A stretch of 64,000 bases of DNA from Halosegnis longus (lineage in GTDB: Archaea > Halobacteriota > Halobacteria > Halobacteriales > Haloarculaceae), in assembly GCF_009663395.1 (NCBI RefSeq), contig NZ_QKNW01000001.1:1984001-2048000 (forward strand), given 5' to 3'. Positions 56,433 to 63,559 of this stretch are shown piece by piece (position 1 is the stretch's first letter; each line of letters opens with the position of its first letter). The translations under genes and the position numbers were made by a program. The notes beneath the pieces were generated by a model. That model was not told where the DNA came from. It saw only the letters and a list, made by a program, of their open reading frames with translations, and searched no databases.

Positions 56433-57340
56433 CGCCGTTCGAACGCGTCGAGAAACGCGGTCGGCTGTTCTGCGTGCGGGAGGAGGTCCGTCCCGTCGAT
56501 GCTCGTGAACGACGCCCCGGCAGTGTCGGCCATCGCCCGCCCGACCTCCGGTTCGGGCATCTCTGCCTCGCTTCCCCAGATGATGGTGACGGGTACGTCA
56601 AGCTCGCCCAACTCCACTCCGAGGTCCGCATCGATATCGAGGAAGCCGGCGATGAACGACGCCGGCGCGAACCGGGCGTTCGGCTGGTGGGCAGTCTGCC
56701 AGTCGTACTCGACCCAGTCGTCGGTGACGGCGTCGGTCTCGGAGAAGCCGTGGTCGGCGAGGAACCACCGGATGGACGGCTTCGAGGTGAGCAGATTGTA
56801 CAGCCCCTCCCCGAGCACGGGCGAGCGAAACAGCGACCGGACGAACGGGTGTTCCCCGGGAATCGTCGTCGGCGTCGGACAGACTAACACCAGCTCCGCG
56901 ACCGGAACCTCACTCGCGGCGCGGGTCGCGTAGGCGGCCGTGAGCGAGGAGCCGACCACGACCGGCTCGTCGCTCTGCTCGCGCAGGAAGTCGGTGACGA
57001 AGGCGGTGTACAGCGACCCCGAGTAGAGCAGCGGCGGCCGCTCGGAGCCGCCGAACCCGGGGAGGTCCGGCGCGATGACGTGGTACTCCTCGGCGAGCGT
57101 CTCGACGACGTGGACGAACTCGTGGGAGGAGCCGGCGGCGTTCAGCCCGTGCAACAGGACGAGGTCCTGGTCGTCGGGGTCGCCGAGTTCGGTGTAGGCG
57201 ATATCGAAGCCGCGCCAGCGGAACGTGGCCTGTTCGTGGCCCAGCGGCGGCTCGAACTCGTCGGCACGCAGCGTTCGGTTTCCGAGCAGGAGTCCGCCGA
57301 CAGCGCCGGCTGCGCCAAGCGCAAGCGTTCTGGGTCGCAT
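56429..57340 (-). CDS. Alpha/beta hydrolase
   Basis: A 303-residue alpha/beta-hydrolase-fold protein. An N-terminal hydrophobic segment (LGAAGAVGGLLLGNR) may anchor it. The oxyanion region is LVLLHGLNAAGSSHEF. The nucleophile elbow VVVGSSLTAAYATR has the G-x-S-x-x form GSSLTA, not the usual G-x-S-x-G. Near the end, DGTDLLPHAEQPTAF contains the catalytic His, and an acid precedes it in TIIWGSEAEMPEPEV. It is typical of esterases or C-C bond hydrolases; the substrate is unknown. It converges on idi with a four-base overlap of stops. Confidence 0.82.
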   Translation of the reverse strand: MRPRTLALGAAGAVGGLLLGNRTLRADEFEPPLGHEQATFRWRGFDIAYTELGDPDDQDLVLLHGLNAAGSSHEFVHVVETLAEEYHVIAPDLPGFGGSERPPLLYSGSLYTAFVTDFLREQSDEPVVVGSSLTAAYATRAASEVPVAELVLVCPTPTTIPGEHPFVRSLFRSPVLGEGLYNLLTSKPSIRWFLADHGFSETDAVTDDWVEYDWQTAHQPNARFAPASFIAGFLDIDADLGVELGELDVPVTIIWGSEAEMPEPEVGRAMADTAGASFTSIDGTDLLPHAEQPTAFLDAFERR

Positions 57341-57382
57341 ACCCGCAGTTGGGGCGCGATGCCGAAAAGTACCGCTGTCGCC

Positions 57383-57724
57383 CTACTCGCTGTTTGCCGT
57401 GTCGTCCGTCGACCCGTCGCTCGCCGCGTCACTCGCCGACTCGCCGTCCGTCGGCTCGTTGTCGTCGTCGCTTTCCGCCTCCTCGATTGCTGCCGTCGCC
57501 GCGACCTGTTCCACGTCGATGTCGTGCTCGGCGGCGACTGCCTCGATGAGTGCGCGCTGTTCGTCCACCTTGCGTTCGAGTCGGACGACACGCTGGTGGG
57601 TGTCGTCCACCTGCTCCTGTGTCGCGTCGACCTTCTCGCGCACCTCGTTCATCCGGACGTAGAGCTTCTCGGCGAGGTCAGAGAGCTGTTGTATCTTCTT
57701 TGCCGCGTTTCCGAGTCCAACCAT
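57383..57724 (-). CDS. Small coiled-coil protein (DUF5798-like), unknown function
   Basis: A 113-residue protein with an N-terminal amphipathic helix (LGNAAKKIQQLSDLAEKLYV), a coiled coil (VDATQEQVDDTHQRVVRLER) and an acidic disordered tail rich in Asp, Ser and Glu. It is conserved in haloarchaea as far as I recall (DUF5798). The amphipathic start may associate with membranes or another helix. It is 42 bases upstream of the hydrolase on the same strand. Function unknown. Confidence 0.72.
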   Translation of the reverse strand: MVGLGNAAKKIQQLSDLAEKLYVRMNEVREKVDATQEQVDDTHQRVVRLERKVDEQRALIEAVAAEHDIDVEQVAATAAIEEAESDDDNEPTDGESASDAASDGSTDDTANSE

Positions 57725-57806
57725 ACTCTCCCGTGTGTGGCGAGGGTGGTGACTGTTTCCCTTCGACTCTCGGCACGGTTAACTGTCGGCCGGTCCGAGT
57801 TCGCCC

Positions 57807-58241
57807 ATGGTCTCTCTTCGCACGCCACCCACGGTGGGTATCGGTGCCGCGCTGGTCGTGCTCGGACTGCTCGCCGCGCCGTATCTCCTCATCCCCGAGG
57901 CCTCCGCGGTCGGCACGTACTACAACGCCGGGGCGGTGACGCCGCTCGTCGCCGGGCTGTTCGCGTTGGTCTCCGTCGTCGTCTTCGCCGCCGGCCGTGA
58001 GGGGCGCACCGACCCCGCGACCGCGGCCGGCGTCGCGATCGTCTTCGGCGGCTTCGCCACGCTCGTCGCCCTCGTGTGGACGCTCACCATCCCGAATCCC
58101 GCCTCGCTCGTCGGCTCGCTCGGCAGCGTGCGCGGGGCCGGCGCGACATTCTTAGAGTACCACCGCTATCTGGTGTTCCTGGCGACGACGGGCGTCGCTG
58201 TGTGTGGCGGCTGGTTCGCGCGAGAACTCGGGCTGTTGTGA
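57807..58241 (+). CDS. Membrane protein of four helices, unknown function
   Basis: A 144-residue protein with about four hydrophobic segments: TVGIGAALVVLGLLAAPYLL, VTPLVAGLFALVSVVVFAAG, GVAIVFGGFATLVALVWTLT, and a final FLATTGVAVCGGWFARELGL. It has no charge motif for transport. It resembles small haloarchaeal membrane proteins without assigned function. The start ATG is at 57807, and it converges on the SRP RNA gene. Confidence 0.65.
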   Translation: MVSLRTPPTVGIGAALVVLGLLAAPYLLIPEASAVGTYYNAGAVTPLVAGLFALVSVVVFAAGREGRTDPATAAGVAIVFGGFATLVALVWTLTIPNPASLVGSLGSVRGAGATFLEYHRYLVFLATTGVAVCGGWFARELGLL

Positions 58242-58267
58242 CTCGGCAGTCGATGACGGAATGAATG

Positions 58268-58578
58268 GGTGGACCCCGGCATTGCCTGGCCGTTCCAGCA
58301 TGGGGAATCCCGGTTGCCTCCTCCACCCCGCGACCCCACGGGCGACAGCTGTCCGCAGGCCCGCTGCTCACTTCCGTGCCTGACGGATTACCTGCGGTCA
58401 ATCGCGCCACATGCCTCCCTGCAGAGGCTGGAACGCGAACCGCTGCCCTCGTGGGACGAGGTTTCTACGTTGGCTCCCGGGGCCCACACTGGGCGGGCCA
58501 GACGCGACCGGGCTTCGGTCCCTGCTGAAGACCATACTGCAGGTGACGAGCGGGGCCTAACCGCCCGACCTAGTCCAC
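58268..58578 (-). ncRNA. ffs: Signal recognition particle (7S) RNA
   Basis: On the minus strand the conserved helix 8 region GTCAGGCACGGAAGTGAGCA followed by GC (complement of 58363-58384) matches the SRP54-binding loop with its GGAA and AGCAG elements. The ends pair: GTGGAC at the 5' end (58578-58573) with GTCCAC at the 3' end (58274-58269), the archaeal helix 1. The length of about 311 bases is normal for archaeal 7S RNA. The RNA would join SRP54 and SRP19 to target membrane proteins. It is located between a membrane-protein gene and mscS. Confidence 0.92.
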
Positions 58579-58594
58579 TCGAAAGAAGCACAGT

Positions 58595-58608
58595 GGCCCA
58601 TAAGGGCC
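58595..58608 (-). promoter_or_regulatory. SRP RNA TATA box within a palindrome
   Basis: GGCCC-ATAA-GGGCC is a perfect 5-bp inverted repeat around CTTATGG (minus), which is centred about 25 bases before the RNA 5' end. It lies just after the mscS stop codon, so it may also act as the end of that transcript. Confidence 0.6.
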
Positions 58609-58620
58609 TTTCGTTCAGCG

Positions 58621-59547
58621 TCAGTCGTCGCTCTCGACCAGCTGCCGGGTCGCCAGCGCGTCGGCGGCCTTGCCGCGGCCCGACACCACGCGCTGTGGGT
58701 ACGGGATGGAGATGCCGGCGTCGTCGAACGCCTGTTTCACCTTCGTCACGTACTCGCCGCGCGTCCGAACGAAGTCGGCGCGCGACGGCTGGGAAATCCA
58801 GATGCGCGACTGGAGTCCGACGTACGAGTCGGCCAGTTCGGTGAGCCGGACGGACGGCTCGGGGTCGTCCAGAATCTCCGGATGTTTCTCCGCCTCGTCG
58901 ATGATGATTTCGGTCGCCTTGTCGATGTCGTCCTCGTAGTCGATTCCGAAGACGAACTTGAGCCGGAGCTTGTCCTTCGCGACGGGGTTCTTGATCACCC
59001 CGTCGGTGAGCTGGCTGTTGGGAACCGTCAGCAGTTCGTTGTCGAACGTGCGGACGCGCGTGACGCGCAGGGAGATGTCCTCGACGATGCCGCGGTTGCC
59101 GTCCCACTCGATCCAGTCGCCGATGCGGAACGGCTTGTCCGTGTAGATGAACAGCCCGGCGACGAAGTTCGCGAGCACGTCCTGCATCGCGAACCCGATA
59201 GCGAGTGTCGCGGCCGCCGCGATGGTGGCGAGCGACTGGAGGAAGTTGCCGAAGCCGGCCAGCCCGAACGCGACCGCGATGGCGATGAAGACGACCACGC
59301 CGCCCACGAGCTTCTTGATGGGTCGCTTCGCGTGGGCGTCGAGGTCACGCCGGTTGAGCAGGCGGTCGGTAAACGGCCGAACCAGGAGCCGACCGAGCAG
59401 ATACACCGCGATGAAGACGACGAAGAAGATGACCACCGCGCCCAGCGGATTCGCGATGGAGGCGGGGACGCCGAGTTCGGTGAGGAAGTTCGCCACCGCG
59501 GCGGGAGCCTCGGTGGGGTCCGGCGTCGTCTGCTGGAGCAGGAACAT
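58621..59547 (-). CDS. mscS: Small-conductance mechanosensitive channel (MscS family)
   Basis: A 308-residue channel that opens under membrane tension to release osmolytes. It has three N-terminal hydrophobic segments (AVVIFFVVFIAVYLLGRLLV and VGGVVVFIAIAVAFGLAGFG). The pore helix SLATIAAAATLAIGFAMQDVL contains the small-residue packing motif typical of MscS TM3. It is followed by the soluble beta-domain (GNRGIVEDISLRVTRVRTFD ... TVPNSQLTDGVIKNPV). The length and order fit E. coli MscS (286). Its ATG overlaps the stop of the upstream CRM-domain gene by one base. Confidence 0.93.
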   Translation of the reverse strand: MFLLQQTTPDPTEAPAAVANFLTELGVPASIANPLGAVVIFFVVFIAVYLLGRLLVRPFTDRLLNRRDLDAHAKRPIKKLVGGVVVFIAIAVAFGLAGFGNFLQSLATIAAAATLAIGFAMQDVLANFVAGLFIYTDKPFRIGDWIEWDGNRGIVEDISLRVTRVRTFDNELLTVPNSQLTDGVIKNPVAKDKLRLKFVFGIDYEDDIDKATEIIIDEAEKHPEILDDPEPSVRLTELADSYVGLQSRIWISQPSRADFVRTRGEYVTKVKQAFDDAGISIPYPQRVVSGRGKAADALATRQLVESDD

Positions 59548-59789
59548 CAGTGGAACACCCCGGTGTGTCCACGCGTCTCGACGAGTTCGGCGTCGACGGC
59601 GTCGGCCAACTCCTCGGCCAACTCCTCCGTGGTCGTTCCGCCTCGGGCAGACCGGAGGAACTTCACCTTCACTAGGTCACGCTCCTGTAGCTGGGAGGCG
59701 AGTTCGTCGGCGACGGACTCGATGCCGCCTTTGCCGACGCGGACTGTCGTCTCCACGTCGTGTGCGCGCGCTTGCAGGTCCTTCGACAT
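59547..59789 (-). CDS. YhbY/CRM-domain RNA-binding protein
   Basis: This 80-residue protein is one CRM domain: ETTVRVGKGGIESVADELAS forms the N-terminal strand and GxxG-like loop, and RDLVKVKFLRSARGGTTTEE the middle. It ends in a strand with VETRGHTGVFH. CRM proteins bind structured RNA, and the bacterial homologue YhbY joins the pre-50S ribosome. The gene is next to Rnp4 on one side and mscS on the other. A ribosome- or RNase P-related role is plausible (inference). Confidence 0.87.
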   Translation of the reverse strand: MSKDLQARAHDVETTVRVGKGGIESVADELASQLQERDLVKVKFLRSARGGTTTEELAEELADAVDAELVETRGHTGVFH

Positions 59790-59833
59790 ACCACGACTTC
59801 AACGCGGGATGCTTTGAAAGTTGCCGCCCACGG

Positions 59834-60112
59834 CTACCGATAGGGGTAGCGGGCGTGTGAGCCACAGTCACACGTAATCGTAATGTGGCCGTTACGGGTC
59901 CGAACCCGTGCGTTGCGCCCGGGAATCAGATACCGGTCGCAGTCGTCACAGGAGAACCGTTTCAGCCGCGTCGGCAAATCGAGCCGGTGGCGCTCGGCGA
60001 CGCGGCGGGCGCGGCGGACGTACGATCGAGCACGCTCCGTCTCACCCTCGCGAGCGGCCGCGCGGGCGAGGTCGCCGAGCCGGTCGATACGGTCGGCCGC
60101 GAGCGTCGACAT
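59834..60112 (-). CDS. rnp4: Ribonuclease P protein component 4 (Rpr2 family)
   Basis: A 92-residue subunit of archaeal RNase P, which trims the 5' end of pre-tRNA with the catalytic RNA. Two N-terminal helices (DRIDRLGDLARAAAREGETE) are followed by a basic linker and a zinc ribbon: FSCDDCDRYLIPGRNARVRT, then TITCDCGSHARYPYR. The four Cys match Rpr2/Rnp4. The start is ATG 60112; an ATG further upstream at 60166 is in frame but adds non-family residues. It is the first gene of the Rnp4-CRM-mscS group. Confidence 0.92.
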   Translation of the reverse strand: MSTLAADRIDRLGDLARAAAREGETERARSYVRRARRVAERHRLDLPTRLKRFSCDDCDRYLIPGRNARVRTRNGHITITCDCGSHARYPYR

Positions 60113-60192
60113 ACCGGGCGAACGGACGCCCGCGGCTTGTCGGTTCCGGTGTTCCGGCAGTTTCAAGCCGACGCCCGGGACAGTTTCGACAA

Positions 60193-61212
60193 ATGGCGAT
60201 GCGCGTCAGCCACTACTTCGAGTGGGAGCGGGCCATCACCGGCGGACAGGCCCAGTCGGTGGCGAACCAGCGACGGATCCTCGACGACCACGGCATCGCC
60301 TACACCACGTCTCCGGACGTGTCGGCCGACATCCTCCATCTCAACAACATGGGACCGCGGTCGGTGTACCACGCGCGCCGGGCGCGACAGGCGGGGACGC
60401 CGGTCGTCGTCCACACCCACCAGACGGCCGCCGACTTCGAGAACAGCTTCGCTTTCTCGAACCTGTTGGCGAAGCCGATGGGGCCGTATCTGGAGTACGC
60501 CTACGGGCTGGCGGACGTGCTCGTCTGCCCCTCCGAGCACAACCGTGCGGTCGTCGACCGCTACACCGGCGTCCCGAAACGCGTCATCTCCAACGGCTTC
60601 GATCCGAACAAACTCGACGGCTACGACGACCCCGACCTCCGCGCCGCGTACCTCGACCGCTACGACCTCGACCCGCCGGTCGTGTTCAACGTCGCGCACG
60701 TCCTCGAACGCAAGGGGCTGGAGACGTTCGTCGAGACGGCCCGCGCCATGCCCGACATCGACTTCGTCTGGTTCGGCTATCTGAATCCGACCGGTGGCTT
60801 CTTCGGGCAGTTCCTCCAGTCGAGCGAGTCCAAGCGGCTCGTCGAGAGCGCCCCGGACAACTGCACGTTCACCGGCTACGTGGAGGACATCGCCGGCGCG
60901 TTCGCCGCGGGCGATATATTCTACTTCCCGACCCACAACGAGAACGAGGGGATGGCGCTGCTGGAGGCGATGTCCACCGGCGTCCCACCCGTCATCCGTG
61001 ACATCGACACCTACGACTGGCTCGACGACGGACAGACGTGTCTCAAGGCAGATTCTGTCGACGGCTTCGGGACCGCGCTTCGAGCGCTCGTCGACGACCC
61101 CGACGAACGCGACCGCATCGGACAGAAGGCTCGGACGGAAACGGAGCGGTTCACCCTCGACACCGTCGGTGACCAGCTCGTCGCACTGTACCGCGACCTC
61201 GTTGACGGATGA
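60193..61212 (+). CDS. Family 4 glycosyltransferase, first of a pair
   Basis: A 339-residue GT-B enzyme. The N-terminal half carries HYFEWERAITGGQAQSVANQ and ADILHLNNMGPRSV. The C-terminal half has RVISNGFDPNKLDGY, VVFNVAHVLERKGLETFVET and the E-x7-E motif THNENEGMALLEAMSTGVPP, typical of family 4. No transmembrane segment. Its stop overlaps the next start by four bases, so the two glycosyltransferases are coupled and may add successive sugars to one acceptor, such as a glycolipid (inference). The start is ATG 60193; ATG 60199 is also possible. Confidence 0.87.
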   Translation: MAMRVSHYFEWERAITGGQAQSVANQRRILDDHGIAYTTSPDVSADILHLNNMGPRSVYHARRARQAGTPVVVHTHQTAADFENSFAFSNLLAKPMGPYLEYAYGLADVLVCPSEHNRAVVDRYTGVPKRVISNGFDPNKLDGYDDPDLRAAYLDRYDLDPPVVFNVAHVLERKGLETFVETARAMPDIDFVWFGYLNPTGGFFGQFLQSSESKRLVESAPDNCTFTGYVEDIAGAFAAGDIFYFPTHNENEGMALLEAMSTGVPPVIRDIDTYDWLDDGQTCLKADSVDGFGTALRALVDDPDERDRIGQKARTETERFTLDTVGDQLVALYRDLVDG

Positions 61213-62321
61213 CTGGCGACCTCCCGGCCGTCGCGGCGTTCACCGACACCTACCTGCCGACGGTCAACGGCGCGACGTACACTATCGAGTCGTGGCGCGA
61301 CCGCTGGGAGCGCCGAGGGGGCCGGATGCACGTCGTCTACCCCGCCAGCGACTACGAGCCGACGGCTCGCGAACACCCAGTCGAGAGCCTCTCGTTTCCG
61401 TTCTACGATGGACTCTACGTCAGCACCCCCCGCACGCCCCGCGGACTCTACGATATCGACATCGTCCACACGCACACGCCGTTCTCGCTCGGCATCGCGG
61501 GCTACCGGTACGCCCGCAAACACGACGTTCCACTCGTCGCCTCCTACCACACGCCGACGAGCGAGTACGTCGAGTATCTGCCCGCAGGCGTGCTTTCGGA
61601 GTCGCTCGCCTCCATTGCGTCGGGTTACGAGCGCCGATACCTCGACCGGGCCGACGCCGTCACGGTCCCGTCGGAACCCACCCGCGACCACCTCCGTGAC
61701 CTCGGGGTCGACACCCCCATTACGGTCGTCCCGAACGGCATCGACACCGAGCGGTTCCGCCCGGTCGGGGCCGACGAGCGAGCCGCGTTTCGCACTCGCC
61801 ACGGACTTCCCGACGGGCCGCTGGTCGGCTACACAGGTCGCCACGGCTACGAGAAGGAACTCGACGCAATCTTGGATATCGCGCCCGACATCGACGCGAC
61901 GGTCGTCTTCGGCGGCGACGGACCCGCCCGCGAATCGCTCCAGCGCCGGGCGGAGGATATCGACGCCGACGTGCGATTTCTCGGCTTCCTCGACCGCGAT
62001 GAACTGCCCGCGTTTTACGCCTCACTCGACGTGTTCGTCTTCCCGAGTCCGGTCGAGACGCAGGGACTCGTCGCGCTGGAGGCGAACGCCTGTGGCACGC
62101 CGGTCGTCGGCGTCGATGCCGGCGCGCTCGCCGAGACGATTGTCGGCGGCGAGACGGGGTATCACTTCGAACGCGGCGACACCGACGGGTTCCGGCAGGC
62201 GACGGAGCGTGCACTCGCCGCGAGCGAGACGCTACGGGAGGCGTGTCTCGCGCGGCGTGAAAACGTCGGCGTCGGTGCGGCCGTCGATGCGCTCGCTGAC
62301 GTGTACGACTCGGTTCGGTAG
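61209..62321 (+). CDS. Family 4 glycosyltransferase, second of a pair (glycolipid-type)
   Basis: A 370-residue GT-B enzyme. The acceptor half starts AAFTDTYLPTVNGATYTIES, followed by IDIVHTHTPFSLGIAGYRYA, a pattern shared with mono- and sulfoquinovosyl-diacylglycerol synthases. The donor half has TVVPNGIDTERFRPVG, VGYTGRHGYEKELDAILDIA and PVETQGLVALEANACGTPVV (E-x7-E). This makes a glycolipid product likely, but the sugar donor is unknown. The ATG lies inside the stop codon of the preceding glycosyltransferase (ATGA). The next gene converges. Confidence 0.87.
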   Translation: MTGDLPAVAAFTDTYLPTVNGATYTIESWRDRWERRGGRMHVVYPASDYEPTAREHPVESLSFPFYDGLYVSTPRTPRGLYDIDIVHTHTPFSLGIAGYRYARKHDVPLVASYHTPTSEYVEYLPAGVLSESLASIASGYERRYLDRADAVTVPSEPTRDHLRDLGVDTPITVVPNGIDTERFRPVGADERAAFRTRHGLPDGPLVGYTGRHGYEKELDAILDIAPDIDATVVFGGDGPARESLQRRAEDIDADVRFLGFLDRDELPAFYASLDVFVFPSPVETQGLVALEANACGTPVVGVDAGALAETIVGGETGYHFERGDTDGFRQATERALAASETLREACLARRENVGVGAAVDALADVYDSVR

Positions 62322-62750
62322 CTACTCCAGCGCCTCGCCGATGCGCTCCAGTTCGCGCCGGATGTCGTGGAGTTCGTCGCGGACCTTCCGGACCTCGCGG
62401 ACGAGTTCCTCGTCTGCCTTCGAGGAGCCGCCGCTCTCTCCGCCAGCGCCGGGTGCGCCGCCGGGGCCGCCACCCATGCCGCCCATGCCGCCGGGACCGC
62501 CGCCACCGCCCATCGCACCGCCCGGGCCGCCGCCCATCATGCCGCCCATCATCTGAGCGAACGGATTACCCCCCATACCGCCGGGTCCGTCACCGCCCAT
62601 CATCTCCTCGAGCCGCTCCTCTCGCGAGCGGTCGTCGTCGCCTTCCTCGCGCTCGTCGGCGCGCTGTTGGCGTATCTCCTCGACGCGCTCGCGGAACGAT
62701 TTCTCCTCGTCTCCCTCGCCGGACTCCTCGGGCTGTTCGTCGTCGGACAT
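62322..62750 (-). CDS. Gly/Met-rich low-complexity protein with terminal coiled coil
   Basis: This 142-residue protein has a charged acidic N-terminus (SFRERVEEIRQQRADEREEG). A roughly 50-residue low-complexity core of Gly, Met and Pro repeats follows (GGMGGNPFAQMMGGMMGGGP, then GGPGGMGGMGGGPGGAPGAG). The C-terminus is a helix of heptads (ELVREVRKVRDELHDIRREL). The Met-Gly core is reminiscent of heat-shock or metal-binding tails, but no function is known. It converges on the second glycosyltransferase, with adjoining stop codons. Confidence 0.72.
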   Translation of the reverse strand: MSDDEQPEESGEGDEEKSFRERVEEIRQQRADEREEGDDDRSREERLEEMMGGDGPGGMGGNPFAQMMGGMMGGGPGGAMGGGGGPGGMGGMGGGPGGAPGAGGESGGSSKADEELVREVRKVRDELHDIRRELERIGEALE

Positions 62751-62796
62751 ACCACCGCCTTGCTTCGCGCCCCGGATAAGGATGCTGGATGCGCGG

Positions 62797-63519
62797 CTAC
62801 TCGAACGAGCCGAGCGACGACTGGCGCGGTCGCTCGTCGCCGTCGGTGAGTTCGTGGCCGACGAGGTCGCGCATGTCGACAGCGTACGTCGTGCCGTCGC
62901 GGTCGAGCACGAGAATCCGGCCCTGCACGCCGCGGACCGTCCCGGACGCCAGCGTCTCGTGGACCGGCTGAGCTGCGAGGTCGAGCCCGTAGTCGAATCG
63001 GAACGTCGCGAGCGGGTCGTACTCGTCGAGCAGTCCGTCCCACGCCGCCGTGTCGACCGACCGGCCGAGACTCGCGAGCTTCCGGCGAGTGCGAACCCGC
63101 TGTGTCAGGTCGCGACCGAGGCGTTCCTCCACGTCGCGGGCCGTGTCGCCGTCGGGCACCGTCTGGAGGTGCGCGCCGCGGTCTGCACCTTGCTCGCGAA
63201 GGCGCGTCTCCAGCCGGTCGTGACGGGTAATCCCGACTTTGAACACGTCGGGCGCGAAGGCGGCGAGATAGACGGCGTGGTCGCCGGTGCGGTCGCGCAG
63301 CGTCGACTCGTCGAACTGCGATTCGTGTCGTCGACAGTAGGGGGTTCGGGACTCCCGACACGGGATGTGGTGGTCGTTCTGTATCATCCCGGCGCAGTGG
63401 CGCTCGCCGAGACCGTACGCGAGTTTCCGCCCGGTCGTGAGCGCCAGCCGTTCGACCGGCCCGCCGTCTGCGAGCAAGAGGGCCGGCTCCGGGACGGGGC
63501 GGTATCCGACGACCTGCAT
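62797..63519 (-). CDS. DUF2797 family protein with GIY-YIG-like core
   Basis: A 240-residue protein of the DUF2797 family. The central stretch DHAVYLAAFAPDVFKVGITR resembles the GIY-YIG nuclease core, with VYLA and KVGIT flanking the usual Tyr and Gly positions. Upstream, HCAGMIQNDHHIPCRESRTP and YCRRHES contain Cys and His that could bind zinc. No experimental function is assigned to the family as far as I know. The gap to the epimerase gene upstream is only 40 bases, so it may be the distal gene of a glycan cluster. Confidence 0.8.
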   Translation of the reverse strand: MQVVGYRPVPEPALLLADGGPVERLALTTGRKLAYGLGERHCAGMIQNDHHIPCRESRTPYCRRHESQFDESTLRDRTGDHAVYLAAFAPDVFKVGITRHDRLETRLREQGADRGAHLQTVPDGDTARDVEERLGRDLTQRVRTRRKLASLGRSVDTAAWDGLLDEYDPLATFRFDYGLDLAAQPVHETLASGTVRGVQGRILVLDRDGTTYAVDMRDLVGHELTDGDERPRQSSLGSFE

Positions 63520-63559
63520 GCGTCTCCGTTCGGCGAGACGCGCAAGTGTCTGCCGGTCG

